From Saccharomonospora iraqiensis subsp. iraqiensis (GTDB lineage: Bacteria > Actinomycetota > Actinomycetes > Mycobacteriales > Pseudonocardiaceae), in assembly GCF_000430445.1 (NCBI RefSeq), contig NZ_KE387064.1, positions 10,262 to 61,513 of the forward strand: a stretch of 51,252 nucleotides of DNA, in the 5' to 3' direction. A model generated the notes under the pieces. That model ran no database searches, was not told where the DNA came from, and saw only the letters and a program-made list of their open reading frames with translations. Positions within the stretch are counted from its first letter, which is position 1, and the number at the start of each line of letters is the position of its first letter. Below are positions 26,796 to 37,795 of this stretch, in pieces. The translations under genes were made by a program, and so were the position numbers.

Positions 26796-27164
26796 TCAGA
26801 GCACCTCCGGCGCGAGCGAGATGATCTTCATGAACTTACGATCGCGCAGCTCGCGGCCGACCGGCCCGAAGATGCGTGTGCCGCGTGGATCGTTGTCGTT
26901 CTTGATGAGCACCGCGGCGTTCTCGTCGAACCGGATGTAGGAGCCGTCGGGGCGACGCTTCTCCTTCACCGTCCTGACGATGACGGCCTTGACGACGTCA
27001 CCACGCTTCACATTGGCGCCCGGGATGGCGTCCTTGACGGTGGCGACGATGATGTCGCCGATGCCCGCGTAGCGCCGCCCCGAGCCACCGAGCACCCGGA
27101 TGGTCAGGATCTCCTTGGCACCCGTGTTGTCGGCGACTCGCAGTCGCGACTCCTGCTGGATCAC
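26796..27164 (-). CDS. rplN: 50S ribosomal protein uL14
   Basis: The 122-residue beta-barrel protein forms an inter-subunit bridge and contacts uL19. It opens [19 protein letters not shown], includes [14 protein letters not shown] and [11 protein letters not shown], and ends [12 protein letters not shown] 75-bp gap to rpsQ marks the S10/spc junction, though no clear terminator or promoter was seen there. Confidence 0.98.
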   Translation of the reverse strand: MIQQESRLRVADNTGAKEILTIRVLGGSGRRYAGIGDIIVATVKDAIPGANVKRGDVVKAVIVRTVKEKRRPDGSYIRFDENAAVLIKNDNDPRGTRIFGPVGRELRDRKFMKIISLAPEVL

Positions 27165-27239
27165 GTCAACTCCTGTATGTCGCGCCGGTTCTCGGCGACG
27201 CCGAGCCTGGCGGAACGAACGGGGCCGCCCGGCCCCTGA

Positions 27240-27521
27240 TTACTTGGCCTTCTCACGGATCTCGACGAGCCGCCAACGCTTGGTCGCCGACGTCGGTCGG
27301 GTCTCCATCAGCGTGACCCGGTCGCCCACGCCCGCGGTGTTGCCCTCGTCGTGTGCCTTGACCTTCTTGGTCCGGCGCATGATCTTGCCGTAGAGCGGGT
27401 GCTTCTTACGGTCCTCGAGTTCCACGACGATCGTCTTGTCCATCTTGTCGGACACGACCAGGCCTTCACGGACCTTCCGGTAGTTCCGGTCGGTGTCCCT
27501 GCTCTGCACCGCCTCCGTCAT
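27240..27521 (-). CDS. rpsQ: 30S ribosomal protein uS17
   Basis: The 93-residue OB-fold 16S rRNA-binding protein carries [38 protein letters not shown] and [18 protein letters not shown]. The first 13 residues are an acidic/polar extension. Its ATG overlaps the rpmC stop by 4 nt. It is the last gene of the S10 cluster. Confidence 0.98.
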   Translation of the reverse strand: MTEAVQSRDTDRNYRKVREGLVVSDKMDKTIVVELEDRKKHPLYGKIMRRTKKVKAHDEGNTAGVGDRVTLMETRPTSATKRWRLVEIREKAK

Positions 27522-27769
27522 GCGGCACCCTCACTCTCGTTCTCCTCGGGGGAGACGGACAGGCCGAGCTCCCGCTCCCGCATCACGGTGTAGATGCGGG
27601 CGATGTCCGCGCGCACCGTGCGCAGCCTGCGGTTGTTGTCGAGCTGCCCGGTGGCCATCTGGAAGCGGAGGTTGAACAGTTCCTCCTTCGACTCCTTCAG
27701 GCGCAGCACGAGCTCGTCAGCAGTGAGCTCACGAAGTTCTGACGCCGCAACTCCTCCGGCCTTCGCCAT
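27518..27769 (-). CDS. rpmC: 50S ribosomal protein uL29
   Basis: The 83-residue helical-hairpin protein docks near the tunnel exit, where trigger factor and SRP bind. The core [20 protein letters not shown], then [15 protein letters not shown], is followed by a short acidic tail. The start shares a base with the rplP stop, and the stop overlaps rpsQ. Confidence 0.98.
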   Translation of the reverse strand: MAKAGGVAASELRELTADELVLRLKESKEELFNLRFQMATGQLDNNRRLRTVRADIARIYTVMRERELGLSVSPEENESEGAA

Positions 27770-28188
27770 CAGAACTCACCACCTTCGCGGTTCACGATCC
27801 GGCACTTCATCGGCAGCTTGTGGATCGCGCGACGCAGCGCCTCGTGGGCGACCGCCTCGTTCGGGAAGCTCATCTCGAACATGACGCGACCGGGCTTGAC
27901 GTTGGCCACCCAGTACTCGGGCGACCCCTTGCCGCCACCCATGCGGGTCTCGGCGGGCTTCTTGGTCAGCGGCCGGTCCGGGAAGATGTTGATCCAGATC
28001 TTGCCGCCGCGCTTGACGTGCCGGGTCATCGCGATACGTGCCGACTCGATCTGCCGGTTGGTCACGTAACCCTGCTCGAGCGCCTGGATGCCGTAGTCAC
28101 CGAAGTGCACCTTCGTGCCGCCCTTGGCCGCACCGGAAGTCCTCGGCGAGTGCTGCTTGCGGTACCTGACCTTGCGTGGGATGAGCAC
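27769..28188 (-). CDS. rplP: 50S ribosomal protein uL16
   Basis: The 139-residue protein lines the A-site/factor region of the 50S subunit. It opens [16 protein letters not shown], includes [39 protein letters not shown] and [13 protein letters not shown], and ends [12 protein letters not shown]. The conserved Arg within the RMGGGKG region, hydroxylated in some bacteria, is present. It is 3 bp from rpsC. Confidence 0.98.
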   Translation of the reverse strand: MLIPRKVRYRKQHSPRTSGAAKGGTKVHFGDYGIQALEQGYVTNRQIESARIAMTRHVKRGGKIWINIFPDRPLTKKPAETRMGGGKGSPEYWVANVKPGRVMFEMSFPNEAVAHEALRRAIHKLPMKCRIVNREGGEF

Positions 28189-28191
28189 GCC

Positions 28192-29037
28192 TCAGCCCTC
28201 CGTCTTCTCTGCGGCGTCCGGGGACGCCACCTCCGGGGCCTGGCTCGCCGCGACGTCGGTGTCGGTCTGCGTGTTCGCGGCGGCCCTGCTTGCTTCGGTC
28301 GACGTCGGCGTCGTGCCGGACGAGCCGGACCGACGCCGCGACGGGCGCTCACGGCGCGGCGCACGCTCGGAGGCCGCGGCGGCCTCCCGCTCCTGCTTGG
28401 CCTTGAGGCCACCCATCAGGTCGCCCTTGTAGATCCACACCTTCACGCCGATGCGGCCGAACGTCGTCCGGGCCTCGAAGAACCCGTAGTCGATGTCGGC
28501 ACGCAGGGTGTGCAGCGGGACCCGGCCGTCGCGGTAGTGCTCCGACCGGGACATCTCGGCGCCGCCGAGCCGGCCGCTGCACTGCACGCGGATGCCCTTG
28601 ACCTGCGGCGAGCGCATCGACGTCTGGATCGCCTTGCGCATCGCGCGCCGGAAGGCGACACGGTTCGACAGCTGCTCGGCGATGCCCTGGGCCACGAGCT
28701 GCGCGTCCGCCTCGGAGTTCTTCACCTCGAGGATGTTGAGCTGCACCTGCTTACCGGTGAGCTTCTCCAGCGCGCCGCGGATCCGGTCGGCCTCGGCGCC
28801 GCGGCGCCCGATGACGATGCCCGGACGGGCGGTGTGGATGTCGACACGGACCCGCTCCCGGGTGCGCTCGATCTCCACCTTGGAGATACCCGCGCGCTCC
28901 ATGCCGGTGGACAGGAGCTTGCGGATCTTGACGTCCTCGGCCACGTACTCCGAGTACTGCTTGTCGGCGTACCAGCGGGACTTCCAGTCCGTGGTGATCC
29001 CGAGCCGGAAGCCGTGCGGGTTGATCTTCTGGCCCAC
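28192..29037 (-). CDS. rpsC: 30S ribosomal protein uS3
   Basis: The 281-residue protein at the mRNA entry tunnel has the KH domain containing [18 protein letters not shown] and the C-terminal uS3 domain with [17 protein letters not shown] and [19 protein letters not shown]. The last 60 residues (Ala/Thr/Glu/Arg-rich) are a long disordered extension, as in other actinobacteria. It overlaps rplV by one base. Confidence 0.98.
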   Translation of the reverse strand: MGQKINPHGFRLGITTDWKSRWYADKQYSEYVAEDVKIRKLLSTGMERAGISKVEIERTRERVRVDIHTARPGIVIGRRGAEADRIRGALEKLTGKQVQLNILEVKNSEADAQLVAQGIAEQLSNRVAFRRAMRKAIQTSMRSPQVKGIRVQCSGRLGGAEMSRSEHYRDGRVPLHTLRADIDYGFFEARTTFGRIGVKVWIYKGDLMGGLKAKQEREAAAASERAPRRERPSRRRSGSSGTTPTSTEASRAAANTQTDTDVAASQAPEVASPDAAEKTEG

Positions 29038-29459
29038 TACCGGCCACCTGCCTTCTTCTTGCTCTTCGACTTCGCCTTGTCGGGACGCGACTCGACCTCC
29101 ACCGTGATGTGGCTGGTCCGCTTCCGGATGCGGAACGCACGGCCCTGCGCCCGCGGGCGGATGCGCTTGAGCGTCGGCCCCTCGTCGGCGTAGGCGTTCT
29201 TGACCCAGAGCGTGTCCGGGTCGAGGTCGAGGTTGTTCTCCGCGTTGGCCATGGCGCTGGCGAGCACCTTGGCCAACTGGTCGCTGGCCGTCTGCGGCGC
29301 GTACCGGAGCACGGCCAGGGCCTCGTTGGCGTTACGGCCCTTGATCAGCTCGATCACCCGGCGCACCTTGGTCGGCGAGTCCCGGACGAAGCGAGCCCGC
29401 GCGAAAGCCGTGGGCAGTTCCTGCGCCTCGGCAACCGCGTCACTACGCGCGTTCATCAT
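29037..29459 (-). CDS. rplV: 50S ribosomal protein uL22
   Basis: The 140-residue protein sends a beta-hairpin into the peptide tunnel; macrolides bind close to that loop. It shows [31 protein letters not shown] and the hairpin region [18 protein letters not shown]. The tail is Lys-rich. Two adjacent ATG codons (29459 and 29456) are possible starts. Confidence 0.98.
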   Translation of the reverse strand: MMNARSDAVAEAQELPTAFARARFVRDSPTKVRRVIELIKGRNANEALAVLRYAPQTASDQLAKVLASAMANAENNLDLDPDTLWVKNAYADEGPTLKRIRPRAQGRAFRIRKRTSHITVEVESRPDKAKSKSKKKAGGR

Positions 29460-29482
29460 TACTTGCCCTTCTCGGTGCGCGC

Positions 29483-29764
<282 letters not shown>

Positions 29765-29781
29765 CGGTGGCTACCTCCTAC

Positions 29782-30621
29782 TCAGCGCTTCTTCTTGCCG
29801 GTGCGCCTACGGCGGACGATCAACTGGTCGCTCGGCTTGCGCCGGCGGGTGCGCCCCTCGGGCATACCGTTCGGGTTGACCGGGTGCCGGCCACCGGACG
29901 TCCTGCCCTCACCACCACCGTGCGGGTGGTCGACCGGGTTCATCACGACACCGCGCACCGTCGGGCGCTTGCCACGCCAACGGCTGCGGCCCGCCTTGCC
30001 CCAGCTGATGTTCGAGTGCTCCGAGTTGCCGACCTCGCCGACCGTGGCCCGGTTGCGCACGTCCACGTTGCGGATCTCGCCCGAGGGCATCCGCAGCTGC
30101 GCGTACGGTCCGTCCTTGGCCACGAGCTGCACGCGCGCACCCGCCGAGCGGGCGATCTTCGCGCCGCCGCCGGGCCGCAGCTCGATCGCGTGCACCACCG
30201 TGCCGACCGGGATGTTCCGCAGCGGCAGGTTGTTGCCCGGCTTGATGTCGGCCTTCGGGCCGTTCTCGATCTTGTCGCCCTGCTTCAGCTTGTCCGGCGC
30301 GATGATGTAGCGCTTCTCGCCGTCGGCGTAGTGCAGCAGAGCGATCCGGGCGGTCCGGTTCGGGTCGTACTCGATGTGCGCGACCTTCGCCGGGACGCCG
30401 TCCTTGTCGTTGCGCCGGAAGTCCACGATCCGGTAGGCGCGCTTGTGGCCACCGCCCTTGTGCCGGGTCGTGATCTTGCCGCGGGCGTTCCGGCCTCCGG
30501 TCTTGGTGACCGGCTTGACCAGCGACTTCTCCGGCTCGGACCGCGTGATCTCAGCGAAGTCGGCGACCGAGGAACCCCGGCGCCCCCCACTTGTTGGCTT
30601 GTACTTGCGGATGCTGCCCAT
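29782..30621 (-). CDS. rplB: 50S ribosomal protein uL2
   Basis: The 279-residue protein is essential for subunit association and peptidyl transferase structure. It opens [17 protein letters not shown], includes [11 protein letters not shown]-type core elements ([18 protein letters not shown]) and the strongly conserved [19 protein letters not shown] near the C-terminus, with the His implicated in function present. It is 14 bp from rplW. Confidence 0.98.
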   Translation of the reverse strand: MGSIRKYKPTSGGRRGSSVADFAEITRSEPEKSLVKPVTKTGGRNARGKITTRHKGGGHKRAYRIVDFRRNDKDGVPAKVAHIEYDPNRTARIALLHYADGEKRYIIAPDKLKQGDKIENGPKADIKPGNNLPLRNIPVGTVVHAIELRPGGGAKIARSAGARVQLVAKDGPYAQLRMPSGEIRNVDVRNRATVGEVGNSEHSNISWGKAGRSRWRGKRPTVRGVVMNPVDHPHGGGEGRTSGGRHPVNPNGMPEGRTRRRKPSDQLIVRRRRTGKKKR

Positions 30622-30635
30622 GTCGTCTCAGTCCC

Positions 30636-30947
30636 TTACGCGGCTGGTCCGCCGAAGATCTCGATCGGCTTGCTCTCGGACGACAGCGTGACGATGGCGC
30701 GCTTGGTGTCCTTGCGCTTGCCGAACCCGTACCGGGTGCGCTTGCGCTTGCCCGGGCGGTTCTGAGTGTTCACACTGACGACCTTCACGCCGAAGATCTT
30801 CTCGACCGCCACCTTGACCTGCGTCTTGTTGGCGTCGGGACGAACCAGGAACGTGTACTTGTGGTCGTCGAGCAGCCCGTAGGACTTCTCGGAGATCACC
30901 GGCGCGATCAGCACGTCGCGCGGGTCGGGGATCGCCACGGAGCTCAT
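30636..30947 (-). CDS. rplW: 50S ribosomal protein uL23
   Basis: The 103-residue protein at the tunnel exit is the docking site for trigger factor and SRP. It shows [38 protein letters not shown] and [19 protein letters not shown]. Its start overlaps the rplD stop by 4 nt. Confidence 0.98.
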   Translation of the reverse strand: MSSVAIPDPRDVLIAPVISEKSYGLLDDHKYTFLVRPDANKTQVKVAVEKIFGVKVVSVNTQNRPGKRKRTRYGFGKRKDTKRAIVTLSSESKPIEIFGGPAA

Positions 30948-31624
30948 GCCTGCACACTCCCTTCGGCCGTCGTCGCCGCGGCGGCGCCCTTGTGCTGGGC
31001 GGGCCCGGCCAGGAAGGCGTCGAACGCGGCCCTGGTGAACACCACGTCGTCGTTCACGAGCACGTCGTAGGTGTTGAGCTGGTCCGGCGTGATCAGGTGG
31101 ACGTACGGCAGGTTCCGTGCCGACAGCACGCTGCGCTCGTCCTCGCGGTCCACCACGACCAGCACGCGCGTCGCGTCGGTGACGGCGGCCAGTGCGGCCT
31201 TCGCCGCCTTCGTCGACGGCTTCTCACCGCTGACCAGCTCGGTCACCACGTGCAGCTGCCCGGACCGCGCCGGTCGGACAGCGCGCCCCGCAGTGCCGCG
31301 GCCTTCATCTTCTTCGGCGTCCGCTGGGTGTAGTCCCGGGTCGTGGGCCCGTGCACCGTGCCACCGCCGACGAACTGCGGCGCGCGGACCGAGCCCTGAC
31401 GCGCCCGCCCGGTGCCCTTCTGCCGGTACGGCTTGCGGCCACCGCCGCGGACGTCGCCGCGGGTCTTCGTCTCGTGCGTGCCCTGCCGCGCCGCGGCGAG
31501 CTGCCGCCACCACGACCTGGTGCATCAACGGGATGTTGGCCTGCACGTCGAAGATCTCCGCGGGCAGCTCGACCGTGCCCCCGGCCTCGCCCGCCGGAGT
31601 CTTCACCTCGACCGTCGCGGTCAT
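30944..31624 (-). CDS. rplD: 50S ribosomal protein uL4, with compensating +1/-1 frameshifts
   Basis: uL4 lines the peptide tunnel and, in E. coli, regulates the S10 operon. The first 40 residues (…PLMHQVVVA) and the last 110 ([18 protein letters not shown] onward) are good uL4. The 78 codons between are out of frame as read directly. Shifting one frame from about 31504 to 31270 restores uL4 perfectly, with [36 protein letters not shown] and VGGGTVHGP. So there is one extra G near 31504-31505 and one missing G near 31269-31270 on the coding strand. Because the gene is essential and the hidden frame is intact, I read this as two sequence errors rather than a real mutant protein. Confidence 0.95.
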   Translation of the reverse strand: MTATVEVKTPAGEAGGTVELPAEIFDVQANIPLMHQVVVAAARRGAAGHARDEDPRRRPRRWPQAVPAEGHRAGASGLGPRAAVRRRWHGARAHDPGLHPADAEEDEGRGTAGRAVRPARSGQLHVVTELVSGEKPSTKAAKAALAAVTDATRVLVVVDREDERSVLSARNLPYVHLITPDQLNTYDVLVNDDVVFTRAAFDAFLAGPAQHKGAAAATTAEGSVQA

Positions 31625-32277
31625 TGCGTCACACCACCCTTCGCGGCGCTGCGGACGAACACCAGGCCGTTCTTCGGGCCGGGAACCGCTCCCTTGATCA
31701 GCAGCAGACCGTCGTCGGCGCGCACCGAGTGCACGCGCAGGCCCTGCGTCGTGACGCGGTTACGGCCCATCCGGCCCGCCATCTTCTTGCCCTTGAACAC
31801 GCGACCGGGCGTCGCCGCCCCGCCGATCGCACCCGGCTTGCGGTGCGTGGCCTGGTTACCGTGGGCGGCACCCTGACCGGAGAAGCCGTGCCGCTTCATG
31901 CCGCCGGCGAACCCCTTGCCCTTGGTCGTGCCGGTCACGTCGACCAGCGTGCCGTCGTCGAAGATCTCGACGGTGAGCTCCTGGCCGACCTCGTAGGTGT
32001 CCGCGTCCGAGGTGCGCAGTTCCGCGAGGTGCCGCCGAGGGGTCACACCGGCCTTCTCGAAGTGGCCCGACTTCGGCTTGTTCACCTTCCGCGGGTCCAC
32101 GGCGCCGAACGCCAGCTGCACGGCCGAGTAGCCGTCCTTGTCCTTGTCGCGCACCTGGGTCACCACGTTCGGCCCCGCCTTGACGACCGTCACCGGGACG
32201 ACCCGGTTATTCTCGTCGAAGACCTGGGTCATGCCGAGCTTGGTGCCCAGGATGCCCTTCACTTGCCTTTCAGACAT
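31621..32277 (-). CDS. rplC: 50S ribosomal protein uL3
   Basis: The 218-residue protein nucleates 50S assembly and reaches the peptidyl transferase centre. It opens [20 protein letters not shown] and has [22 protein letters not shown], the conserved loop with the Gln that is methylated in some bacteria, then [13 protein letters not shown]. Its stop overlaps the rplD ATG by 4 nt. Confidence 0.98.
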   Translation of the reverse strand: MSERQVKGILGTKLGMTQVFDENNRVVPVTVVKAGPNVVTQVRDKDKDGYSAVQLAFGAVDPRKVNKPKSGHFEKAGVTPRRHLAELRTSDADTYEVGQELTVEIFDDGTLVDVTGTTKGKGFAGGMKRHGFSGQGAAHGNQATHRKPGAIGGAATPGRVFKGKKMAGRMGRNRVTTQGLRVHSVRADDGLLLIKGAVPGPKNGLVFVRSAAKGGVTQ

Positions 32278-32307
32278 CAGTCTCTATCTCCGCCGCTCGA
32301 CCAACGC

Positions 32308-32613
32308 TTACTGGATGTTGACGTCGACGCTCGCCGGAAGGTCGATGCGCATGAGCGCGTCCACCGTCTTCGGCGTCGGTTCGAGGATGTCGATCAGACG
32401 CTTGTGCGTGCGCATCTCGAAGTGCTCGCGCGAGTCCTTGTACTTGTGCGGCGAGCGGATGACGCAGTAAACGTTCTTCTCGGTCGGCAGCGGCACAGGT
32501 CCGACCACCGAGGCACCGGTGCGCGTCACCGTCTCGACGATCTTGCGCGCGCTGCTGTCGATCGCCTCGTGGTCGTAGGCCTTGAGCCTGATGCGGATCT
32601 TCTGTCCCGCCAT
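32308..32613 (-). CDS. rpsJ: 30S ribosomal protein uS10 (NusE)
   Basis: The 101-residue protein works both in the 30S head and with NusB/NusG in antitermination and transcription-translation coupling. It opens [19 protein letters not shown], includes [20 protein letters not shown] and ends [17 protein letters not shown]. It is the first gene of the S10 cluster, with a good promoter about 120 bp upstream. Confidence 0.98.
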   Translation of the reverse strand: MAGQKIRIRLKAYDHEAIDSSARKIVETVTRTGASVVGPVPLPTEKNVYCVIRSPHKYKDSREHFEMRTHKRLIDILEPTPKTVDALMRIDLPASVDVNIQ

Positions 32614-32730
32614 GGTTCCTTACCGTCTCGTCCTCGACCGGTCCGACACGACTCCGCGGGTCCGGTCCGTCTTCGATCCTTCGATCGCCGACCCGTCCCA
32701 CCGCAGCTCGCCACCGGACGGTCGGGGAAT

Positions 32731-32759
32731 CGTCTAGTACCGCTGTTCTCGCACGTCAA
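32731..32759 (-). promoter_or_regulatory. Probable S10 operon promoter
   Basis: On the minus strand TTGACG (32759-32754), a 17-bp spacer and TAGACG (32736-32731) match the actinobacterial housekeeping sigma consensus. Placement upstream of rpsJ and downstream of the tuf terminator supports it. Confidence 0.65.
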
Positions 32760-32914
32760 CGACCTATCCCCGGCCCCCGCGCTCGGGCGTGTCGCCCGGG
32801 CCACGCAGACTGATCCCGCAGGATCGTTGTCGTGCCGCCAGGTCTGCTTCCTCGGAGCGTCGGCTCGGCCGATCACTCCCGACTCGCGAAGTTCACGAGC
32901 CCGGGGCGCTCACA

Positions 32915-32973
32915 GTGGGGCGGCCGATTTCTCCGGCCTGCGTGACGAGTCCTTGCGAAATCGGCCGCCCCAC
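32915..32973. terminator. 17-bp inverted repeat after tuf
   Basis: GTGGGGCGGCCGATTTC (32915-32931) pairs perfectly with 32957-32973 around a 25-nt loop, 65 bp past the tuf stop. It probably terminates the str operon, though the loop is unusually long. A remnant of a small inverted-repeat element is the alternative. Confidence 0.6.
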
Positions 32974-33037
32974 GTCGAGCAACCTGTTCAGGATGCCACA
33001 CCGAGGTGCGACATCCGCACCCGGGGGTCCGGGTACC

Positions 33038-34231
33038 TCACTTGACGATCTTGGTGACCTGGCCGGCGCCCACGGTGCGGCCACCCTCGCGGATGGCGAA
33101 CCGCAGACCCTCGTCCATCGCGACCGGCTGGATCAGCTGGACCGAGATCTCGGTGTTGTCGCCCGGCATCACCATCTCCGTGCCCTCCGGCAGCGTCACG
33201 ACACCGGTGACGTCGGTGGTGCGGAAGTAGAACTGCGGGCGGTAGTTGTTGAAGAACGGCGTGTGCCGGCCACCCTCGTCCTTGGCCAGGATGTAGACCG
33301 AGGCCTGGAACTCGGTGTGCGGGGTGGTGGTGCCCGGCTTCACGACGACCTGGCCGCGCTCGACGTCCTCACGCTTGACACCACGCAGCAGCAGGGCGGC
33401 GTTGTCGCCGGCCTGGCCGTAGTCCAGCATCTTGTTGAACATCTCGATGCTGGTGACGGTGGTCTTGCGGGCGTCCGGCTTGATGCCGACGATCTCGACC
33501 TCTTCGTTCAGCTTGATCTCGCCGCGCTCGATCCGGCCGGTGACCACCGTGCCGCGGCCGGTGATCGTGAAGACGTCCTCGATCGGCATCAGGAACGGCT
33601 TGTCGGTGGCGCGCACCGGGTCCGGGATCTTCTCGTCGACGCCGTTCATCAGCTCGAGGATGCTCTGCGCCCACTTCTCGTCGCCCTCGAGCGCCTGCAG
33701 CGCCGAGACGCGGACGACCGGGGCGTCGTCGCCGGGGAACTCCTGCGAGCTGAGCAGCTCACGGACCTCCATCTCGACGAGCTCGAGGATCTCCTCGTCG
33801 TCGACCATGTCCGCCTTGTTTAGCGCCACCACGATGTAGGGGACGCCGACCTGGCGGGCCAGCAGCACGTGCTCACGGGTCTGCGGCATCGGGCCGTCGG
33901 TCGCCGCGACCACCAGGATGGCGCCGTCCATCTGCGCCGCACCGGTGATCATGTTCTTGATGTAGTCGGCGTGGCCGGGCGCGTCCACGTGCGCGTAGTG
34001 CCGAGCCTCGGTCTGGTACTCGACGTGCGCGATGTTGATCGTGATGCCGCGCTGCTTCTCCTCCGGGGCGTTGTCGATCTGCTCGAACGCCCTGGACTGG
34101 TTGAGCTCGGGGTACTTCTCGTGAAGCACCTTGGTGATCGCCGCGGTCAGCGTGGTCTTGCCGTGGTCGACGTGACCGATGGTCCCGATGTTGACGTGCG
34201 GCTTGCCCCGCTCGAACTTCGCCTTCGCCAC
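33038..34231 (-). CDS. tuf: Elongation factor Tu
   Basis: The 397-residue GTPase delivers aminoacyl-tRNA to the ribosome. The G1 motif GHVDHGKT is at residues 19-26, DAPGH near 82-86 and NKAD near 137-140, followed by the two beta-barrel domains through the closing [12 protein letters not shown]. The GTG start is preceded by CAGGAGGAC. It is the last gene of the str cluster, 123 bp from fusA, and a 17-bp inverted repeat follows its stop. Confidence 0.99.
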   Translation of the reverse strand: MAKAKFERGKPHVNIGTIGHVDHGKTTLTAAITKVLHEKYPELNQSRAFEQIDNAPEEKQRGITINIAHVEYQTEARHYAHVDAPGHADYIKNMITGAAQMDGAILVVAATDGPMPQTREHVLLARQVGVPYIVVALNKADMVDDEEILELVEMEVRELLSSQEFPGDDAPVVRVSALQALEGDEKWAQSILELMNGVDEKIPDPVRATDKPFLMPIEDVFTITGRGTVVTGRIERGEIKLNEEVEIVGIKPDARKTTVTSIEMFNKMLDYGQAGDNAALLLRGVKREDVERGQVVVKPGTTTPHTEFQASVYILAKDEGGRHTPFFNNYRPQFYFRTTDVTGVVTLPEGTEMVMPGDNTEISVQLIQPVAMDEGLRFAIREGGRTVGAGQVTKIVK

Positions 34232-34354
34232 TGGAATGTCCTCCTGGACTTTCTTGCTCGCGACCGGCGTGGCAGCCGGCCGACGACTCGATCTGGTCGG
34301 TTGTGCGGACCCTAGGGGGAGTCCCCTTTCACGCCCGCGGATGGGTGCTCCGGG

Positions 34355-36454
34355 TTACTCCCCCGTCGCCTTCGCGATGATCTCCTTCGCGACGTTCGCC
34401 GGAACCTCGGCGTAGGAGTCGAAGACCATCGTGTAGTTGGCGCGACCCTGGGTCTTCGACCGCAGGTCACCCACGTACCCGAACATCTCCGACAGCGGCA
34501 CGAGCGCCTTCACGACGCGCGTACCGGAACGCTCCTCCATGGCCTGGATCTGGCCACGGCGGGAGTTCAGGTCACCGATGACGTCACCCATGTACTCCTC
34601 GGGTGTGGTCACCTCGACCGCCATCATCGGCTCCAGCAGTACCGGGTTCGCCTTCTTCGCGGCATCCTTCATCGCCATCGAACCGGCGACCTTGAAGGCC
34701 ATCTCCGAGGAGTCGACCTCGTGGTACGCACCGTCCAACAGGGTGAACTTCAGCCCGACGAGCGGGTAACCGGCCAACACGCCGTACTGCATGGCGTCCT
34801 GCGCGCCCTCGTCGACCGACGGGATGTACTCCTTCGGCACACGCCCACCGGTGACCTGGTTGTCGAACTCGTACAGCGCGCCGTCCCCGGAGGTCAGCGG
34901 CTCCAGCTTCACGATCACCCGCGCGAACTGGCCGGACCCACCGGTCTGCTTCTTGTGCGTGAACTCGAGCTTGTCCACGGTCTTGCGGATGGTCTCGCGG
35001 TAGGAGACCTGAGGCTTACCGATGTTCGCCTCGACCTTGAAGTCGGTCTTCATCCGGTTGACCAGCACCTCGAGGTGGAGCTCACCCATGCCCTCGATGA
35101 TGGTCTGGCCGGTCTCCTCGTCCTGGCTCACCCGGAACGTCGGGTCCTCCTCGGCGAGCTTCTGGATCGCCGTGGAGAGCTTGTCCTGGTCGGAACGGGT
35201 CTTCGGCTCGATCGCGACCTTGATGACCGGCTCCGGGAAGGTCATCGACTCGAGCACGATCGGGTTCTGGGCGTCGGCCAGGGTGTCCCCGGTCGTGGTG
35301 TCCTTGAGGCCCTGAACCGCGTAGATGTGCCCCGCCTGGGCGTCCTCGACCGGGTTCTCCTTGTTGGAGTGCATCTGGAACAGCTTCCCGATGCGCTCCT
35401 TGCGCTCCTTGGTCGCGTTGATGATCTGCGTCCCGGAGGCGACCTTGCCGGAGTAGACCCGGATGTAGGTCAGCTTGCCGTAGAACGGGTGCACCGCGAC
35501 CTTGGACACGAGCGCCGAGAACGGCTCCTCCGTCGAGGGGTTCCGGGAGACGCGGGTCTCCCCGTCCCGGAGCGTGCCCTCGACCGGCGGCACGTCCAGC
35601 GGCGACGGAAGGTAGTCGACCACGGCGTCCAGCATCGGCTGCACGCCCTTGTTCTTGAACGCGGATCCCGCGAGCACCGGGAACGCCTCCCGGTCGACGG
35701 TGAGCTTGCGGATGCCGGCCTTGATCTCGGCCTCGCTCAGCTCCTCACCGCCGAAGTACCGCTCCATCAGGTCGTCGTCGGTCTCGGCGACCGCCTCGAC
35801 GAGCTTCTCGCGGTACTCCGCGGCCCGGTCGACGAGGTCTGCCGGGATGTCCTCGACCTCGTACTTCTCGCCCTTCTTGACGTCACCGCGCCAGGTCAGA
35901 GCCTTCATCTGGACGAGGTCGACGATCCCCTGGAAGTCGCTCTCCGCGCCGATGGGCAGCTGGAGAACCAGGGGGCGGGCGCCGAGCCGCTCGGAGATGG
36001 TGTCCACGGTGAAGTAGAAGTCCGCGCCGAGCTTGTCCATCTTGTTGACGAAGCAGATGCGCGGGACGTCGTACTTGTCGGCCTGCCGCCAGACCTGCTC
36101 GGACTGCGGCTCGACACCCTCCTTGCCGTCGAACACGGCGACGGCACCGTCGAGCACGCGCAGCGAGCGCTCCACCTCGACGGTGAAGTCCACGTGGCCC
36201 GGGGTGTCGATGATGTTGATCTGGTAGTCGTCCCAGAACGTCGTGGTAGCAGCCGAGGTGATCGTGATACCCCGCTTCTGCTCCTCGTCCATCCAGTCCA
36301 TCGTGGCCGCGCCGTCGTGGACCTCACCGAGCTTGTAGTTGATCCCGGTGTAGAACAGGATCCGTTCGGTGGTGGTGGTCTTACCGGCGTCGATGTGGGC
36401 CATGATGCCGATGTTGCGGACCTTGTTGAGGTCGGTCAGCACGTCACGTGCCAC
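34355..36454 (-). CDS. fusA: Elongation factor G
   Basis: The 699-residue GTPase drives ribosomal translocation. The G1 motif AHIDAGKT is at residues 19-26, with DTPGHVDFT and [10 protein letters not shown] later, then domains II-V ending with the [14 protein letters not shown] segment. I chose the GTG at 36454 (VARDVLTDL), which follows CAGGGGAAC. The frame extends 16 codons further to 36502, but family length and the ribosome binding site favour the shorter form. Confidence 0.99.
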   Translation of the reverse strand: MARDVLTDLNKVRNIGIMAHIDAGKTTTTERILFYTGINYKLGEVHDGAATMDWMDEEQKRGITITSAATTTFWDDYQINIIDTPGHVDFTVEVERSLRVLDGAVAVFDGKEGVEPQSEQVWRQADKYDVPRICFVNKMDKLGADFYFTVDTISERLGARPLVLQLPIGAESDFQGIVDLVQMKALTWRGDVKKGEKYEVEDIPADLVDRAAEYREKLVEAVAETDDDLMERYFGGEELSEAEIKAGIRKLTVDREAFPVLAGSAFKNKGVQPMLDAVVDYLPSPLDVPPVEGTLRDGETRVSRNPSTEEPFSALVSKVAVHPFYGKLTYIRVYSGKVASGTQIINATKERKERIGKLFQMHSNKENPVEDAQAGHIYAVQGLKDTTTGDTLADAQNPIVLESMTFPEPVIKVAIEPKTRSDQDKLSTAIQKLAEEDPTFRVSQDEETGQTIIEGMGELHLEVLVNRMKTDFKVEANIGKPQVSYRETIRKTVDKLEFTHKKQTGGSGQFARVIVKLEPLTSGDGALYEFDNQVTGGRVPKEYIPSVDEGAQDAMQYGVLAGYPLVGLKFTLLDGAYHEVDSSEMAFKVAGSMAMKDAAKKANPVLLEPMMAVEVTTPEEYMGDVIGDLNSRRGQIQAMEERSGTRVVKALVPLSEMFGYVGDLRSKTQGRANYTMVFDSYAEVPANVAKEIIAKATGE

Positions 36455-36547
36455 TTGATGTTCCCCTGTCCTGAACGTGGAACCCGGCATTGGCGCGGTC
36501 AAACGGACCGGGCGACCGTGTCCGACGGTTCACTGCGATGTTCGCGC

Positions 36548-37018
36548 TCACCAACGGTAGTGAGCGAAGGCCTTGTTCGACTCGGCCATCTTGTGGGTGT
36601 CCTCGCGGCGCTTCACGCTGGCCCCGAGGCCGTTGCTCGCGTCGAGCAGCTCGTTCTGCAGGCGCTCGACCATCGTCTTCTCGCGGCGCTGCCGCGAATA
36701 GGTGACGAGCCAACGCAGCGCGAGAGTCGTCGACCGGCCCGGCTTGACCTCGATGGGCACCTGGTAGGTGGCACCACCGACGCGGCGGCTCTTCACCTCG
36801 AGGGTGGGCTTCACGTTGTCGAGCGCACGCTTGAGGGTGACGACCGGGTCGGTGCCGGTCTTCTCCCGGGCGCCCTCGAGCGCGCCGTAGACGATGCGCT
36901 CGGCCACCGAACGCTTCCCGTCGCGCAACACCTTGTTCACCAACTGGGTGACGAGCGGAGATGCGTACACCGGGTCGGAGGTCAGTGGCCGCTTCGGGGC
37001 CGGACCCTTGCGGGGCAT
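36548..37018 (-). CDS. rpsG: 30S ribosomal protein uS7
   Basis: The 156-residue protein initiates 30S-head assembly and contacts E- and P-site tRNA. It opens [18 protein letters not shown], includes [19 protein letters not shown] and ends NKAFAHYRW. Its start shares a base with the rpsL stop (TAATG). Confidence 0.99.
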   Translation of the reverse strand: MPRKGPAPKRPLTSDPVYASPLVTQLVNKVLRDGKRSVAERIVYGALEGAREKTGTDPVVTLKRALDNVKPTLEVKSRRVGGATYQVPIEVKPGRSTTLALRWLVTYSRQRREKTMVERLQNELLDASNGLGASVKRREDTHKMAESNKAFAHYRW

Positions 37019-37392
37019 TAGCTCTTCTCCTTCTTCGCGCCGTACCGGCTGCGCGCCTGCTTACGGTTCTTCACGCCCTGCGTGTCGAGCGAACCGCGGA
37101 TGATCTTGTAGCGAACACCCGGAAGGTCCTTCACACGGCCGCCACGCACGAGCACCATCGAGTGTTCCTGCAGGTTGTGGCCCTCACCGGGAATGTAGGC
37201 CGTGACCTCGATGCCGTTGCTCAGCTTCACACGGGCGACCTTGCGCAGTGCGGAGTTCGGCTTCTTGGGCGTGGTGGTGTACACGCGCGTGCACACACCG
37301 CGACGCTGCGGGCTCCCCTTGAGCGCCGCCGTCTTCTGAGCGGCAGCCTTGTCCTGGCGGCCCTTGCGGACCAGCTGCTGGATCGTGGGCAA
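37018..37392 (-). CDS. rpsL: 30S ribosomal protein uS12
   Basis: The 124-residue decoding-centre protein begins with TTG ([13 protein letters not shown]), as I recall rpsL does in mycobacteria. A frame reaching 37479 would add 29 residues that the family lacks. Lys43 in TTPKKPNS and Lys88 in GGRVKDLPG are both wild type, so this allele carries none of the common streptomycin-resistance substitutions. It is the first gene of the str cluster; a 403-bp region divergent from the plus-strand accessory block lies upstream. Confidence 0.98.
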   Translation of the reverse strand: MPTIQQLVRKGRQDKAAAQKTAALKGSPQRRGVCTRVYTTTPKKPNSALRKVARVKLSNGIEVTAYIPGEGHNLQEHSMVLVRGGRVKDLPGVRYKIIRGSLDTQGVKNRKQARSRYGAKKEKS

Positions 37393-37795
37393 TGGACCAG
37401 CTTTCTGTTGCGTCCTACTTAGCTCTACTGTGCTCCCCGGTACCCGCGGTCGGGCGTGTCGGCCCGTCTTGCGGATCATTGAGATCCGTCAACGTCCCCT
37501 CGGGGTTGCCGTGGAAACCCGCGCCACCTCTGCCACCGGGGCACCCGAAGCACCCCGCCGTGACCTGAAGGCACACGGAGGGCCCGACACCTGCCGGGCA
37601 CGGTCGTCAAAGATACCCGCCCATGCTCAGGGCTACCACATCGGGGGTCGCTGAGACCCTCGATGCGAGCCCGGCGGACGTCTTTTCCTCTCCAGTTTAC
37701 CCCATCCCCCGCCGGAACGGGGGCCGCGTGGTCCATGATTGATCGCGCACCGTGTGCGCCCACCTACGCGAGAATCCGTCCATCGGGGAGGCAGA
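37393..37795. promoter_or_regulatory. Divergent rpsL / accessory-block intergenic region
   Basis: This 403-bp gap must contain the str operon promoter. Minus-strand TTGACG occurs at 37492-37487, right next to the inverted repeat CGGATC ATTGA GATCCG (37472-37488), and TATCTTTGAC lies near 37608. None has a convincing partner hexamer, so no promoter is assigned. No gene is supported. Confidence 0.4.

Larger units (their letters stand above)
32614..33037. other. tuf-rpsJ intergenic region, no gene
   Basis: This 424-bp gap contains the S10 promoter and the 17-bp inverted repeat after tuf, listed separately. The stretch from about 32724 to 32613 would be an untranslated leader of about 110 nt. 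No coding frame is supported. Confidence 0.65.

Noticed and set aside
30944-31624. rplD as a pseudogene
   Set aside because: The hidden frame is perfectly conserved and the gene is essential and single in the cluster; two sequence errors are more likely than decay.
32893-33084. Small minus-strand frame over the tuf-rpsJ inverted repeat
   Set aside because: It overlaps the tuf 3' end and consists mainly of the palindrome; no start signal and no coding bias.
37018-37479. uS12 with a 29-residue N-terminal extension
   Set aside because: The family begins at (M)[13 protein letters not shown] at 37392 gives the exact 124-residue length.
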